Assembly: GCF_036850765.1 (NCBI RefSeq)
Contig: NC_089493.1
Coordinates: 16,121,632-16,185,631, forward strand
Reading direction: 5' to 3'
DNA: 64,000 nucleotides
Source: Saccopteryx bilineata
Taxonomy: Eukaryota > Chordata > Mammalia > Chiroptera > Emballonuridae
Made by a program: the position numbers and the translations under genes. Under the pieces are notes generated by a model. It did not search any database, had not been told where the DNA came from, and saw only the letters and a program-made list of their open reading frames with translations. This document shows positions 10,576 through 22,231 of the stretch, one piece after another. The first letter of the stretch is position 1, and the number at the start of each line of letters is the position of its first letter.

Positions 10576-10589
10576 GAGGATGTAAAAAA

Positions 10590-11770
10590 AAACAATGAAA
10601 CTACAAAGCAACCAGAAAAAAATTTAAAGTTCTTAAATATCAGTATATATTCTAAATGTAAATGGATTGAATTTTCTAATAAAAAAACTGAACAACAAAA
10701 GGACTTAACTTGTATGTTGCCTTCAAGAGACTCACTTCAGCTTTGAGAATTCACATAGGCTAAAAGTGAAAGGATGAAAAAAGGTTATTTTATGCAAGGA
10801 TAAAACAAATAAGACAGCAAATAGCTATACTGATATCAGACAAAGTACATTTTAAGCCAAAAATTGTAACAAGAGACAAAAAAGACCATTATATAATGAT
10901 AAAGGGTCAACTGTTCAAGAAGATATAACAATTATAAATATATACTAACTCAACATTGGAGCCACCAAATATTTTAATTAAATATCTACAAATCTGAAGG
11001 AAGAAATACACCTTACAATAATAGTAGGGGACTTTAATATACCACTTTCAGCAATGGATAGATGATCCAGACAGAAAGTCAACAAGAAACACTGAACCTG
11101 AACTACACTTTAGATCAAATAAACTTAGCAAACATACATAGATCATACAATGTAACAGCAGCAGAATACACATTCTTCTCAAGGACACAGAAAACATTCT
11201 CCAGAATAGATCACATTATGGGCCACACAATAAGTCTTAGCAAATTTAAGAAGATTGAAATCATACCAGCTGTCTTTCTTCGCTATAGTGGCATAAACCA
11301 GAAAACAATAAAAGAGGAACACTAAATATGTTAAAGCAAACCGACGTGTTTCTGAATGACTGACAGATCAAAGAAGAAATCAAAAAGGAGATAAAATATA
11401 TCTGAAACAAATCCAAATACAAACAACATACCAAAACCTATGTGATGTTGCAAAAGCAGTTCTTAAAAAGAAGTTCATAGAGATAAATGTATATATTAAG
11501 AAAAAAAATCTCAAATAAGCAGTACACCTCAGAGAACTAGAACAAAAGTGTACAAAAAAAAAAAAAAGAAATATCAGAGTGGAAATAAAATTGAGGACAG
11601 AAAAGCCATGTAAATAAAATTAATAAAACTGAGAGCTGATATTTCGAAAAGACAAAACAACAGACAAATCTTTAGCTACACTAAGTGAAAAGAGAGGAAG
11701 AGAGGACTCAATACAGTCAGAAATGAAAGGGCAGACATTATTACTAATCTACAAAAATATGTAAAATTAC
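10590..11770 (+). pseudogene. L1 ORF2 endonuclease remnant
   Basis: Broken start of ORF2. Recognisable pieces are the region after VNGL (about 10660), the QETHF-like stretch near 10728, the GDFN-like stretch near 11029, and AAEYTFFS...FSRIDHIMGH at 11155-11230. The largest open piece is 11062-11325 (87 codons). Several stops are present. Confidence 0.75.
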
Positions 11771-11771
11771 A

Positions 11772-11962
11772 ATGCTGGGCCTCTGGTGGTGCAGTGGATA
11801 AAGACAACCTGAAATGCTGAGGTCTCTAGTTCAAAATTCTGGGCTTGCCCAGTCAAGGCATAAATGAGAAGCAACAACTACAAATTGATGCCTCTCACTG
11901 TTCAACAGCCCCCTTTCTTTCTTTCTCTCTATCTCTCTCTCCCTCTCTCTAAAATAAGTCTA
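11772..11962 (+). mobile_element. Short tRNA-derived SINE (GTGGTGCAGTGGATAAAG type)
   Basis: Head GGGCCTCTGGTGGTGCAGTGG, GAAATGCTGAGGTC, then CCAGTCAAGGCA and a CT-rich tail. It interrupts L1 ORF2 sequence that continues after it. Confidence 0.8.
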
Positions 11963-12048
11963 TAAAATCTTTAAAAATCAGATAAGCAGACAACTATGTA
12001 CAATTGCATTCCAATGAATTGGGTAACCTAGAAGAAATGGAACTGCTC

Positions 12049-13480
12049 CAGATAGTTTCCTTGTTTTTAATTTTATACTTTCAAATAGTAACTCCTTCAG
12101 TCACATCAGACACATTCAACAGCTATCAATTACTAAAATGTCAACTTCCAGAAATCCTGCTTTAATTCTTCTTATATGCCAACAATTGTTCTGGGCAGAC
12201 TACTGAGCCTTTATTTGCATAAATTATTATATCTCTAAAAATGTTTACTCTTCAATTCAGAAAGGCTAACTTCATGCTTTTAAAAAATGTCCTTATAATT
12301 TAAAGTAAAAGGTGCATATACAATTAAAATTTTTTGACAATGACAAATGCATAAATATATTTTAAGCAATGCTTGGGCTAGAGGAGAAAAAGAATCAAAT
12401 CTCCTAAACCACAACTGTTAGCAAGGACATTTTTAGCACTCTCCATTTGTGAAAATGTAAGACTCTCCCAAATTGTCCAGCTGGCTCAACAGCTTCAGCC
12501 TCTGGAGGCATTGAGATACATAGACGTATTATATAATGTGGGTGTAAATGGTACTTTATTTTTATTCCTTTGTTCTTGGAGGCGTGATAAATTAAATCCT
12601 TAACTGCAGGAACATGTCAGGTGATTCCGGGGAGTTGTACTTCCCACCTCTCATGGAATATTGACTGAATCCAATAACATTTAACAGCTCATACTGAGAT
12701 CATTTTCAAAGGCATAAATATGCACAGATAAAACCCCACCGCATGGCACAGTGGCCATAAAACACACAGCAACCAGGTAGTATCTGAGATGTAGAGGAGG
12801 CAGCTCTCGCAGTGAAGAGATTGATTTATTTCATCCAAGATAAGGAAGAAGTCAGAGATTAAAACTAGTCAAGTGGTGGAGGTAAAAATCTGGGTCATTA
12901 CATACCTACTTAATCCTTTTCTTCCTGAAGGTTTGGCTTCTCATCAATTTATCTCAAAGCAGCATCTTACTCAGTATTTGTAATTGCCTTATTCTGCACA
13001 GATAATTTGTCCTGATAGGGATGCTGAATTCCTGGACAGATTTCTTTATCTGTTTTAAAAGATTGGATAAGGAGATTAAATAACTTCTCCATGGTTTCAA
13101 GGCAGATCTGGATGTTGCAATTAAAAAACTTCTAGGCCTCCTATAGTAATTCTGTATTTCTGGAATTCATGTGCAAGGAACATATTTCAGTGCAAAAAAT
13201 AAAAATAAAAGAGAGGGAGACAGAGAAAGAACTAGAAACAAAGAGGGACCCATGAGGGACAAATGCTTAAAAGTTTATTGCATTGCTGAAGGCAATGGTC
13301 CAATTTAATAAACACTCCCACTTGTTTCACCCAGACTTAACAATCCTCAAGACAAGCTTGATAAGGGTAAGAGGGAGGGTTGAACAAAACTAAATCTAGC
13401 TTGAGTTCTCCAACTGCTAAAGGTACCTATTATTAAATCTGCACTAGGATGATAATAATCATTATAGCCCAACTAATGTG
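12049..13480. other. Unannotated stretch with a possible MIR remnant
   Basis: Around 12170-12250 a segment (ATGCCAACAATTGTTCTGGGCAG) resembles a minus-strand MIR 3' part. The rest shows no gene, RNA or named repeat. Confidence 0.4.
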
Positions 13481-14026
13481 AATTAGCAGATATTTGTTAC
13501 TTTGTAAAGCCAGTAGCCATGACCACCATCACAGCCGCCTGGCCCATGTAGGTTCGAATTTGATTCGGACAGACAGTAATGAAATAATGGAGCCAAGAAC
13601 TGGTGGGCAGTTACCTTTAATCCTAGCTTGCACCTGGCGGGTAAGAAATACACACAGTGGAAAAACACTTCCTTTTCCATTCAGGGCTCCCAAAGCCACT
13701 GACTTTTCAGAGTTTCCTTGAATCAAAGGTTTTTACTTCACCAGCCTTATTCACCTCAGTTCCCCATCTCCTTCTTTCTGCACAAACTCAGCACAAACTG
13801 GCTTCTCCTTCAGCACTCCGCCATCTTGGCTGCTATTTCTCTCCTCCACATGACCTTTCTCTGCTCTCCTCCAGCATGGGTTCCTTTGTCCCATTTTATA
13901 GTGTAGAAATCAAAACCTTTAATCCAATATTCAAACCAGGAAGTCTCTGATACAAAGTCGCTTATCTGAGGCATAATGGGATTCCTCATGAGAGTGTACC
14001 ATCCCACACCATGCAACAGTCAAGGG

Positions 14027-14645
14027 CAGGGGTCCCCAAATTATGACCCTCGGGCCGCATGCAGCCCCCTGAGGCCATTTATCTGGCCCCCACTGCACTT
14101 CCTGAAGGGGCATCTCTTTCATTGGTGGTCAGTGAGAAGAGCACATTGACCATCTCATTAGCCAAAAGCAGGCCCATAGTTCCCATTGAAATACTGGTCA
14201 GTTTGTTGATTTAAATTTACTTGTTCTTTATTTTAAATATTGTATTTGTTCCCATTTTGTTTTTTACATTAAAATAAGATATGTGCAGGCCTGACCTGTG
14301 GTGGCGCAGTGGATAAAGCGTTGACCTGGAAATGCTGAGGTCGCTGATTCGCAACCCTGGGCTTGTCTGGTCAAGGCACATATGGGAGTTGATGCTTCCA
14401 GCTCCTCCCCCCTTCTCTCTCTCTGTCTCTCTCTCTCCTCTCTCTCCCTCTCTCTCTCTCTCTCCCCCTCTCTCTCTCCTCTCTAAAAATGAATAAATAA
14501 AATAAAATTTAAAAAAATAATAAAATAAGATATTATATGTGCAGAGTGCATAGGGATTTGTTCATAGATTTTTTTATAGTCTGGCCCTCCAATGGTCTGA
14601 GGGACAGTGAACTGGCCCCCTGTGTAAAAAGTTTGGGGACCCCTG
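14027..14645. mobile_element. Non-autonomous hAT transposon, family A, copy 1
   Basis: Perfect 14-bp terminal inverted repeats (CAGGGGTCCCCAAA ... TTTGGGGACCCCTG). The flanks gtcaaggg (14019-14026) and gtgaaggg (14646-14653) form an 8-bp target duplication with one mismatch, as expected for hAT. No transposase frame. The element is split by a SINE at 14289-14521; without it, it would be about 386 bp. A sister copy lies at 46853-47190. Confidence 0.9.
14289..14521 (+). mobile_element. Short tRNA-derived SINE nested in the hAT element
   Basis: Starts GCCTGACCTGTGGTGGCGCAGTGG, has GACCTGGAAATGCTGAGGTCGC and CAAGGCACATATGGGAG, then a long CT-rich tract (about 14400-14482) and an A-rich tail. The hAT sequence aaaataagatatgtgcag is repeated on both sides (14271-14288; 14522-14544 with about 5 extra bases), which is the target-site duplication. 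Confidence 0.9.
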
Positions 14646-14854
14646 GTGAAGGGTGTGGGGAAAATCTTAGTGTTGAGAAGATCTTTGGATTAAAAAGGTG
14701 GGAAAGGCTTAGTATTAAGGCTATAATGAACCTGCCTGCTTACAGCCTGTCCCCCATACCCAGTGCAAACTATAAGCGAGCAAACATATATATCATATTT
14801 ACAAACTTATTTGACCAACAAGACTGGAGTCCTAAACCCTTGTAAAGAATTCTA

Positions 14855-15262
14855 GCCTTGGCAGGTTGGCTCAGTGGTAGAGCATCAGCCTTGTGTGTGG
14901 AAGTTCTGAGTTCAATTCCTGGCCAGGGCACACAGGAGACGCGCCCATCTGCTTCTCTACCCTTCCCCCTCTTCTTCCTCTTTGTCTCTCTCTTCTCCTC
15001 CTGCAGCCAAGGCTCCATTGGAGCCAAGTGGGCCCAGGTGTTGAGATTGGCTTCATGGCCTCCCCCTCAGGCACTAGAATGGCTCCGTCTGCAATGGAGC
15101 AATGCCCCAGATGGGCAAAGCACCGCCCCCTGGTGGGCATGCAGAGTGGATCCCAGTCAGATGCATGCAGGAGTATGTCTGACAGTCTCCTTGCTTCTAA
15201 CTTCAGAAAAATACAAACAAACAAACAAACAAAAAACAAAAACACACATACACAAAAAAACC
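14855..15262 (+). mobile_element. Long Rhin-1-like SINE, older copy
   Basis: Full-length but diverged copy: head CCTTGGCAGGTTGGCTCAGTGG, B-box-like GAGTTCAATTCC, box CGCCCCCTGGTGGGCAT at 15124-15140, and an A-rich tail with CAAA repeats. The flanking aattctag (14847-14854 and about 15264-15271) is the likely target duplication. Confidence 0.9.
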
Positions 15263-15516
15263 CAATTCTAGTTGTCTAGGTAAGAGAGTAGAAGTATAAA
15301 TACTTCAAAATAATTTAAATGTGTATCTCAGGATTTAGCTAATTTGATATGTGTTTTTGAGTGGTTTACAGATGCTAATTCCAAGATGAATACATAAGAA
15401 TCACTATGGGATTTTTTAAAAAGCACTATTTATGTGGTTAAATCAGTAAAATTCAGAATTTCTGAAATAAGACCTAGGTATGTTCTCTCCCTTTCTTTTT
15501 TTAAAACTCCTTGGCA

Positions 15517-15866
15517 CCTGACCAGGCGGTGGCACAGTGAATAGAGAGCATCGGACTGGGATGCAGAGGACCCAGGTTCGAGACCCCCCCACATCACCAG
15601 CTTGATTGTGGGCTCATCTGGTTTGAGCAAAAGGCTCACCAGCTTGGACCCAAGGTCGCTGGCTCGAGCAAGGGGTTACTTAGTCTGCTGAAGGCCCATG
15701 GTCAAGGCACATATGAGAAAGCAATCAATGAACAACTAAGGTGTTGCAACTAAAGACTGATGATTGATGCTTCTCATCTCTCCCCGTTCCTGTCTGTCCG
15801 TCCGTCCCTATCTCTCTCTCTCTCTCTCTCTGACTCTTTCTCTGTTCCTGAAATAAATAAATAAAT
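15517..15866 (+). mobile_element. tRNA-derived SINE, GCTTGAGCAAGGGG type, full length
   Basis: Head CCTGACCAGGCGGTGGCACAG, B-box-like GGTTCGAGACC, repeated CAGCTTG-type body, CAAGGCACATATGAG, a CT tract (15809-15830) and (AAAT)n tail. A perfect 14-bp target duplication aaaactccttggca lies at 15503-15516 and 15867-15880. Confidence 0.93.
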
Positions 15867-16050
15867 AAAACTCCTTGGCAATTTTGATGTCTAGATGGTT
15901 TTGGCAATCACTGCTTAGAGGTTCTAGTCAGGTATGGTGGCCCTGACTCCATCCCTAGTATAAATGGCCTAATCAATGTATCAAAACTCCAGTGAGTGAT
16001 GTACCCTGTTCTTGTTCTTGTCACATCTACAATCCTGATATGGGCTAAGA

Positions 16051-16347
16051 CAGTGGTCTCCAACCTTTTTTGGGCCACGGATCGGTTTAATGTCAGAAAA
16101 TATTTTCACGGACAGGCCTTTAGGGTGGGACGGATAAATGTATCACATGACCAAGACAAGCGTCAAGAGTGAGTCTTAGACAGATGTAACAGAGGGAAGC
16201 TGGTCATTTTTTAAAAATAAAACATCGTTCAGACTTAAATATAAATAAAACAGAAATAATGTAAGTTATTTATTCTTTCTCTGCGGACTGGTACCAAATG
16301 GCCCATGGATCGGTACCGGTCCGTGGCCCGGGGGTTGGAGACCACTG
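16051..16347. mobile_element. Non-autonomous hAT transposon, family B
   Basis: 297 bp with perfect 15-bp terminal inverted repeats (CAGTGGTCTCCAACC ... GGTTGGAGACCACTG). The flanks ggctaaga (16043-16050) and agttaaga (16348-16355) agree at 6 of 8 positions, consistent with an aged 8-bp hAT duplication. The subterminal parts contain CGGATCGG and GATCGGTACCGG motifs. No coding capacity. The interior is unlike family A. Confidence 0.88.
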
Positions 16348-16355
16348 AGTTAAGA

Positions 16356-18000
16356 GATGTGTGAGTATATGTTTGTGGTTTGGGTTGTGGGGAGGGTAAT
16401 TCTTCAATCTATTGACATCTCCCAGAGGGTGACACCTATTTTGAGCAACACTTTATGCTAAGATCCATTAACAATGACAGCAATAATCAAATTGCAAGAG
16501 AAGAAGAAATTGCATTAGTAAGGAAGAATCCATTAAAACCTCTGGGGCTTCAGAAGGAAGAAAGGATTTTCATGTGGGAGATGAAATAAATGTTCGTGTA
16601 CCAAAGAGGTATTTTGCAATGCAATTGAGAAAGGAATAGAAGCAAAATAAGAGAAACGTACTCATGAGTTTAGTTCAATGTAGCAGGTAATGATCCTTTA
16701 AATAAGCCGGGTGTGCTTTAAGAACTTGTGAATTTCACCTTCAGATTTTCGCAGTACTGGGAATGAACTGCTTCAGGAAGGAGGTATCCTATAAATGGGG
16801 ACTTCAAAGATGGGATATATGAAAGAGAATGGCGTTTATATTTAGATTTTGAATTACAGTCATAGAAACTGGCTGGTTAAATGCTTTATCAAGAAAATAG
16901 AATTTAAGAAGTTAGCATTTTAAGCAATTTTCATAATTCTGTTGATGTTAATATGTCATGTTTAATGAGTTTTTGTAAAAAAAATAGAAATATTAAAGGG
17001 GAAATACACTCTTTAATTGGTACTAAAAATATCAAAGGCTTTGGAAAATACACGTTTCCCCAGTATTAATTTTCCTTCATTTTCTAAAAACTAACAGTAG
17101 CTATATTTCTCACTCTTATTATGCAACCCTTAAAAAGAAAATGATGGTGTAAGTTATTTTATTATTATTATTATTACGTCCTAAAGAAATGCGGTGTTTT
17201 CTTAAATGAAGACATAAAAAACAAAAAGAATTCATACCTTACCTTTACTTACTACTTGAAGTGCAGGTGGGCTTTAGAATTCCCTTTGCAGAAAATCTTC
17301 CCAGGAATCTCAGTCCTTTTGTTTTGGGGGTTGTATATTTCTGAGATACAGTGGGTTTTAAATGAAGAGGCCAGTGTCTTATAAGACATTTCATTACTCA
17401 GCAGTTACAGTAGACCACCATGTGTCTGTAATGAGCATGCTCGCCTTAGAATTCTAATGCTTATATAGAATCCCTAGAAGTCCCCTAAATTTTAGTTCTT
17501 AATGTTATTATTTTTATTTTCTGTTCTTCTAGTTAATTTGGTTCTTTCAAATGTTCACTCTAATTTTATCAAGTCTCCCTTTGCAGCTTAATGATTCCTG
17601 GAATCCTCTACCTTCATCTTCCTGTTTTTTCATTCTATTTATACTTGATCTTTTATTCTCTCCCTTGTTAATTTTTTAGAGCTTATATTCACCTGGCCAG
17701 AAATTAACATTTTGCTTAATCTATCCCTCATGCATCCTTCATGTCCTTCAATATTAACTAAACTGCTATTAGCCATGAGGAAATCATATGTGTTCACATA
17801 TTTTCCCCTCCTCAGAATCATGTATCCTATGTTTAGATTACTTATGAACACATTATCCATTATTCAGGTCCTCTCTATAATAGGAAAGGTAAATACATAT
17901 ATTTTGTTTGGTTTTAAGTTTTGGCTTACGATTCGATTGTGCACAAGAGTCTTCTATCTGTTTGGAAAACCCCTTAGAAGATTAGACCAGTAGATGGCTC
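16356..18000. other. Low-repeat stretch, no gene recognised
   Basis: AT-rich sequence without SINE, L1 or LTR signatures that I can identify. It includes a short (ATT)n run at 17158-17176. Frames at 17639-17860 (minus) and 17712-17993 (plus) overlap each other and have no family features. Confidence 0.5.
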
Positions 18001-18001
18001 T

Positions 18002-18380
18002 CTAATTCCTGCATTCTGAAGGAGAATGGCCTCTTACATTTGACTTCTGGAGAACAAGATTTGATTTGATTGCACCAATGACAGGAATAAACTTCATGCA
18101 GCCTTGCTGAAACGAGACACTTTTTTGCTGTTTTGTCATGTAGCTTAAAATGGGAAAGCTATTCCTGACCCTCCTTGTCCTTGCAAAGTTCCAGAGGTTG
18201 TTGACGGAATCGGCACCAGCAAGAAAGACAATTTGTTCACCTCTGGATAGAACGCCAGCTTCATCAGAGTACAGCAAGTGCTTCCCCAGGATTTCAGTGA
18301 CCACAAGAACCGGAACTAATAGCAAAAAATTGATACAGTTCTCTTTTTTAGGTAGCATGATGTTGCCCGTCACACTGTGA
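18002..18380. other. Segment open on both strands, no product recognised
   Basis: A 123-codon frame on the minus strand (18373-18002; hydrophobic NFLLLVPVLVVTEILG near residues 14-29) overlaps a 76-codon plus-strand frame (18150-18380) that begins MGKLFLTLLVLAKF, a signal-peptide-like start in a favourable AAAATGG context. Both cannot be random-free evidence of coding; neither matches a family that I know. It may be chance, a pseudogene fragment, or one exon of an unrecognised transcript. Confidence 0.2.
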
Positions 18381-21366
18381 CATCTGATGTAGCTGCAGAA
18401 ATGTAGGACCTGTTTATTTTTACTAAGATGGAAATGGGAAAGGGGGAATTTAGGAACACAGATAGAGAAAAATGTAGTATTCCAATTTATCCTTACCAGA
18501 TATCATTATGCTGTTTGAGTTTTTTTTTTTTTTAAGTTTGAAAACAAAGATAATACTGTTTAAAAAGTGTTGGCCAAACTATTTCTGCATTGAAAACAAA
18601 GGCAGGAAAATCACATCTATCAACATATACATTGACGTGTCTGTACACATACTTGTGCATACAAATGCAGCTCTTACCTTTAAAGACAAATTTCTCCTTG
18701 TTCAGAATGCATTAGAGCTCAATTACACATTGTACGTTCAACTGCTCTTTTTCAGAAGCCAAGTTTTAAAAATCCTCTAAATAGCCCTACAAGAAAAGAA
18801 CTATGTGTCTGTCCTGTCAGAACCTCCTCCTGTGTTTTGAGATGTGGTTCATTTCAGGATCACTTCTTACAAACAAGACAAAGAAAGAACGAGATACTCT
18901 CTCCAGAGGACTCTGCCTCAGTAGGTAAAGAATTCCTGAGTATGGTTCATAATGAGCTGAGTGTGAAATGGACGTGTCACCTTCACTCTCACGGTAACGT
19001 TGAGGCTGCCTTGGAAGAGCTCCGAACCCATACGACTTGAATAATAGTAGTATTACACGTATTTGAGGTCTGGAGCGACACAGTCAACTAGCCATTCATG
19101 CAGAGATTCTCAGTGGCGAGGACGCAGCAGTGTTCTTTCACATAGCTCACCAACCTCAGAGAGTATGCATTTGATATGAGTGACCACAATAAGCCATTCT
19201 CAATTATTTCTATGCAATGTGAGGTTCTTGCATGTGCCAGGGTTCTCTAGGACAAAGGATTTTGATGTTGAGCAGGAATAGATGCAGAAGGTCATCAAGA
19301 TATCTCACGAGCAAAGCTGATACAGCCCAGTCTTCCCGGCCTGAAATTTCAGCAACCCAAGTCTTGTGTTGGCTTCCTGAACCTCTGAGATAATGAGCAC
19401 CAGAATAAGCTACTGTGTACATCAATTTGTCAAATTGCAAATCCATGGAATATGAAAAGGAACAGCGCTTATCTCAAGTGAAATATTTCATAATACACAT
19501 AATAACTTTCAGAAAGCCTCTAACTCTTTGGAGAACAGGGTGTCTCTATTTTTGATTCTTGTACGTTACTTTTTTACTGTTGTCATCTTAACCATAGTCA
19601 CGTAAATGAATTGATGGATAAGCCCAAATTCCTCAGTCTTCTGATTATTTCTACAGCAGGAGCTTTTATAAACACCCACTGAGGCTCCAGAACTCCAGGT
19701 GTCACATACATGACATGGAATTTTTCATGTTTGGACTGTACTAGTTATTCAGGGGGGACGGGAAATGCTTCAAACATAGTCAAATGAAATATTCTCTTTA
19801 AACTAAAGCATATATAGAAAGGAAGGAATTAAGTAGGGGTGATAGGAATGATAAAATGAGAAAGAATCTAGCATTTGTTCACCTATGTATAAAACAACTA
19901 AAAATTAAGACAGTACTTGCATTTGGCTTACAATGTTTAACTGTACTTTTAGTTTGGTTCCTTTACTGAAAAACACTTCTCATACAGGGTAATCATAGCA
20001 GGTGATGTTAAGCTAGCATAACAACATTATTGGAAATGTCTTTCTAAGTATCCTGTAATTGAGGACTATAGTTTAAAGCCTAGACTAAGTGGATATAAAG
20101 AAGCCTGCATGCTAAAGAGGGACCTACCCTACATGAGGGCCAGACCGCTCCCTCAGATTTGGTAAGAACAGTTCTGTGTCTAACCCTTCACTCCAGCCTT
20201 GCCTTCCTGCACTTCATAAGATTAAGAACAGAGGGAATCTTCAGCTTTGAGAGGCACTGCATTGAGGAGTGCTGGGGCTTCCCCTCCCATCCCCACAGGC
20301 AAGGGGATGCTAACTGCAGCCATGTCTAGTGAGGTGGCATCAAGAAAATCACTTGTAGTCACGGAGGGTTTCAGCTGGAAGACAGTTGTTTTTTATGTTC
20401 TTGACCGCACTGGGTGTCAGTTTAGGTATTGACCTTGTGGACTCTGTGCACCTACCTAATCTAAGAAAAGGAGGTCTAGAAAGAGATACTCAAACACAAA
20501 CTGGGGACAACAGTAAAGCCGACAACACTTCCACATTTGGTTTTGGCAAAGATGGCCAAGTCTCCCTTGGGAACCAAGGAACACCGTGTTTGATAGCTCA
20601 GCATCCAGCAAAAAGTTGTGAGGGCTCACACTGAGGGACAGGGGCAGGAACGGGGGGGTTAGGAGACTCTGCCATACACAAGAGTGTTGCACAACCACTT
20701 GCTTAAGAACATTCATTCTTAGGCACCAAAATAGTGCTGGTATGAGGCATCAACAGTCAGGCCAGGCTACTCGATTTTTCGTAGCTTGACAATGGAGGAA
20801 AACTATGAGATTGGCTCAAAAATTGATAACTTTATTTTTATTTTTTTGCTTTAAACCAGATGGAAGAGATTCTTACTTACAATCACAGCTGGTGATGAAA
20901 AAAACAAAACAACAACAACATAAAAACATGTTTCCTGCTCCCCTCCTTACCGTATTCAAGGCACGTTATAAAAGGCTATATGAGGAGCTAGCTGTGGCTT
21001 TGACCCTTTCAAGCTCATGGTAATGGGAACATTAATGCTTCTCTATTTATTTTGACGACCCAATGTCCTGTTCTCTGCTCAAAATTTCAGTGTCTCCTTA
21101 ATGTACATGAGTGTTGTTAGATATTTAAAGCGATAAAATAACTGACTTACATGATACCAACGAACACACTAATTTTAAAACCCATTTTGCTTAAATATTA
21201 TTTTTGCTCCTAGGCAACTCAAAAATTGAGAACAGATTTTTGCCAAAGCAGGGACTAGGCCACACTGATGTCACTTGCTCATCTGATTCCTATTACAAAA
21301 CATGCAGAGATTTCACAGCTGAGTACTTCCCACCATCTTTCTCAGTTGTTACTTGAGTCCAAAACT
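18381..21366. other. Low-repeat stretch, no gene recognised
   Basis: No named repeat and no convincing coding frame. Small frames at 18508-18780, 19210-19446, 20386-20634 and 20456-20716 lack domains, and the last two overlap on opposite strands. Confidence 0.5.
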
Positions 21367-21370
21367 TTTG

Positions 21371-21393
21371 TCTCTTCTCTCTCTCTCTCTCTT
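21371..21393. repeat. (TC)n microsatellite
   Basis: Pyrimidine dinucleotide run of about 23 bp. A (TA)n run follows at 21568-21583. Confidence 0.85.
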
Positions 21394-21805
21394 TGTGGCC
21401 AACCAGTTTGACAGGAATCAGGGCTCCAGAGGCGAGGTGGAGGGGTGGAAGCAAAAAGAAAGTGAGAACGCCCATCGCTATTAAATAAATTAGAAAGTGT
21501 TGAGAAAGAATTTTTTTTTAACCGCAATGTGATTACACTTCCCACTGGAATGTCTTTAAAAGGTATGTTATATATATATATATGGGTATATTTAAGAGCA
21601 CATTTTTGCTTCACATTCATGTCAAAAATCAGGTCTGTCCTCTGTCACTCTCCAGTGAGCAGAAGAAAGCAAAGAGAGGAGAATACCTAAGGATGGTCTG
21701 AAATGAGCAGGCAATGAGTACTTCAAAGATGTCTTCTGGTCTTCCCTGGTCAATGGCAGAGACAATATAATGACCACATGGAGTATGTTCGTACACAGAG
21801 TCTTT

Positions 21806-22215
21806 TTCTTTTGTATTTTTTTTTTTTTTTTGTATTTTTCTGAAGCTGGAAACGGGGAGAGACAGTCAGACAGACTCCCGCATGCGCCCGACCGGGATCC
21901 ACCCGGCACGCCCACCAGGGGCGACGCTCTGCCCACCAAGGGGCGATGCTCTGCCCCTCTGAGGCGTCGCTCTGCTGCGACCAGAGCCACTCTAGCGCCT
22001 GGGGCAGAGGCCAAGGAGCCATCCCCAGTACCCGGGCCATCTTTGCTCCAATGGAGCCTTGGCTGTGGGAGGGGAAGAGAGAGACAGAGAGGAAGGAGGT
22101 GGGGGGGGGTGGAGAAGCAAATGGGCGCTTCTCCTATGTGCCCTGGCCAGGAATCGAACCCGGGTCCCCCGCACGCCAGGCCGACGCTCTACCGCTGACC
22201 CAACCGGCTAGGGCC
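21806..22215 (-). mobile_element. Long Rhin-1-like SINE, full length, young
   Basis: Minus-strand copy with all parts: T-rich (tail) start, CTGAAGCTGGAAACGGGG, CCACC boxes at 21910-21945, GA-rich segment, and a complete tRNA-like head (GAATCGAACCCGGGTC; GACGCTCTACCG; CCGGCTAGGGC). A perfect 16-bp target duplication cgtacacagagtcttt lies at 21790-21805 and 22216-22231. Confidence 0.96.
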
Positions 22216-22231
22216 CGTACACAGAGTCTTT

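Larger units (their letters stand above)
8822..12048 (+). mobile_element. Old, decayed L1 with two SINE insertions
   Basis: Plus-strand L1 of an older (L1M-like) type. It runs from the middle of ORF1 through a long inter-ORF region into the endonuclease part of ORF2, and ends in an ORF2 piece (about 11995-12048: gggtaacctagaagaaatgg) just past the second SINE. Frames are broken by many stops. SINEs interrupt it at about 10263-10575 and 11772-11962. It lacks the 5'UTR, most of the reverse transcriptase and the 3' end. Confidence 0.85.
13485..14850. other. Unidentified, possibly LTR-type interspersed repeat, split by a hAT element
   Basis: Sequence on both sides of the hAT insertion (13485-14026 and 14646-14850) reads like one older unit. 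It includes short frames without family features. I suspect an LTR-type repeat from its texture but cannot name it. Confidence 0.25.

Noticed and set aside
14400..14482. Regular CT-rich repeats considered as a CRISPR-like or satellite array
   Set aside because: It is the pyrimidine tract of a SINE; there are no unique spacers.
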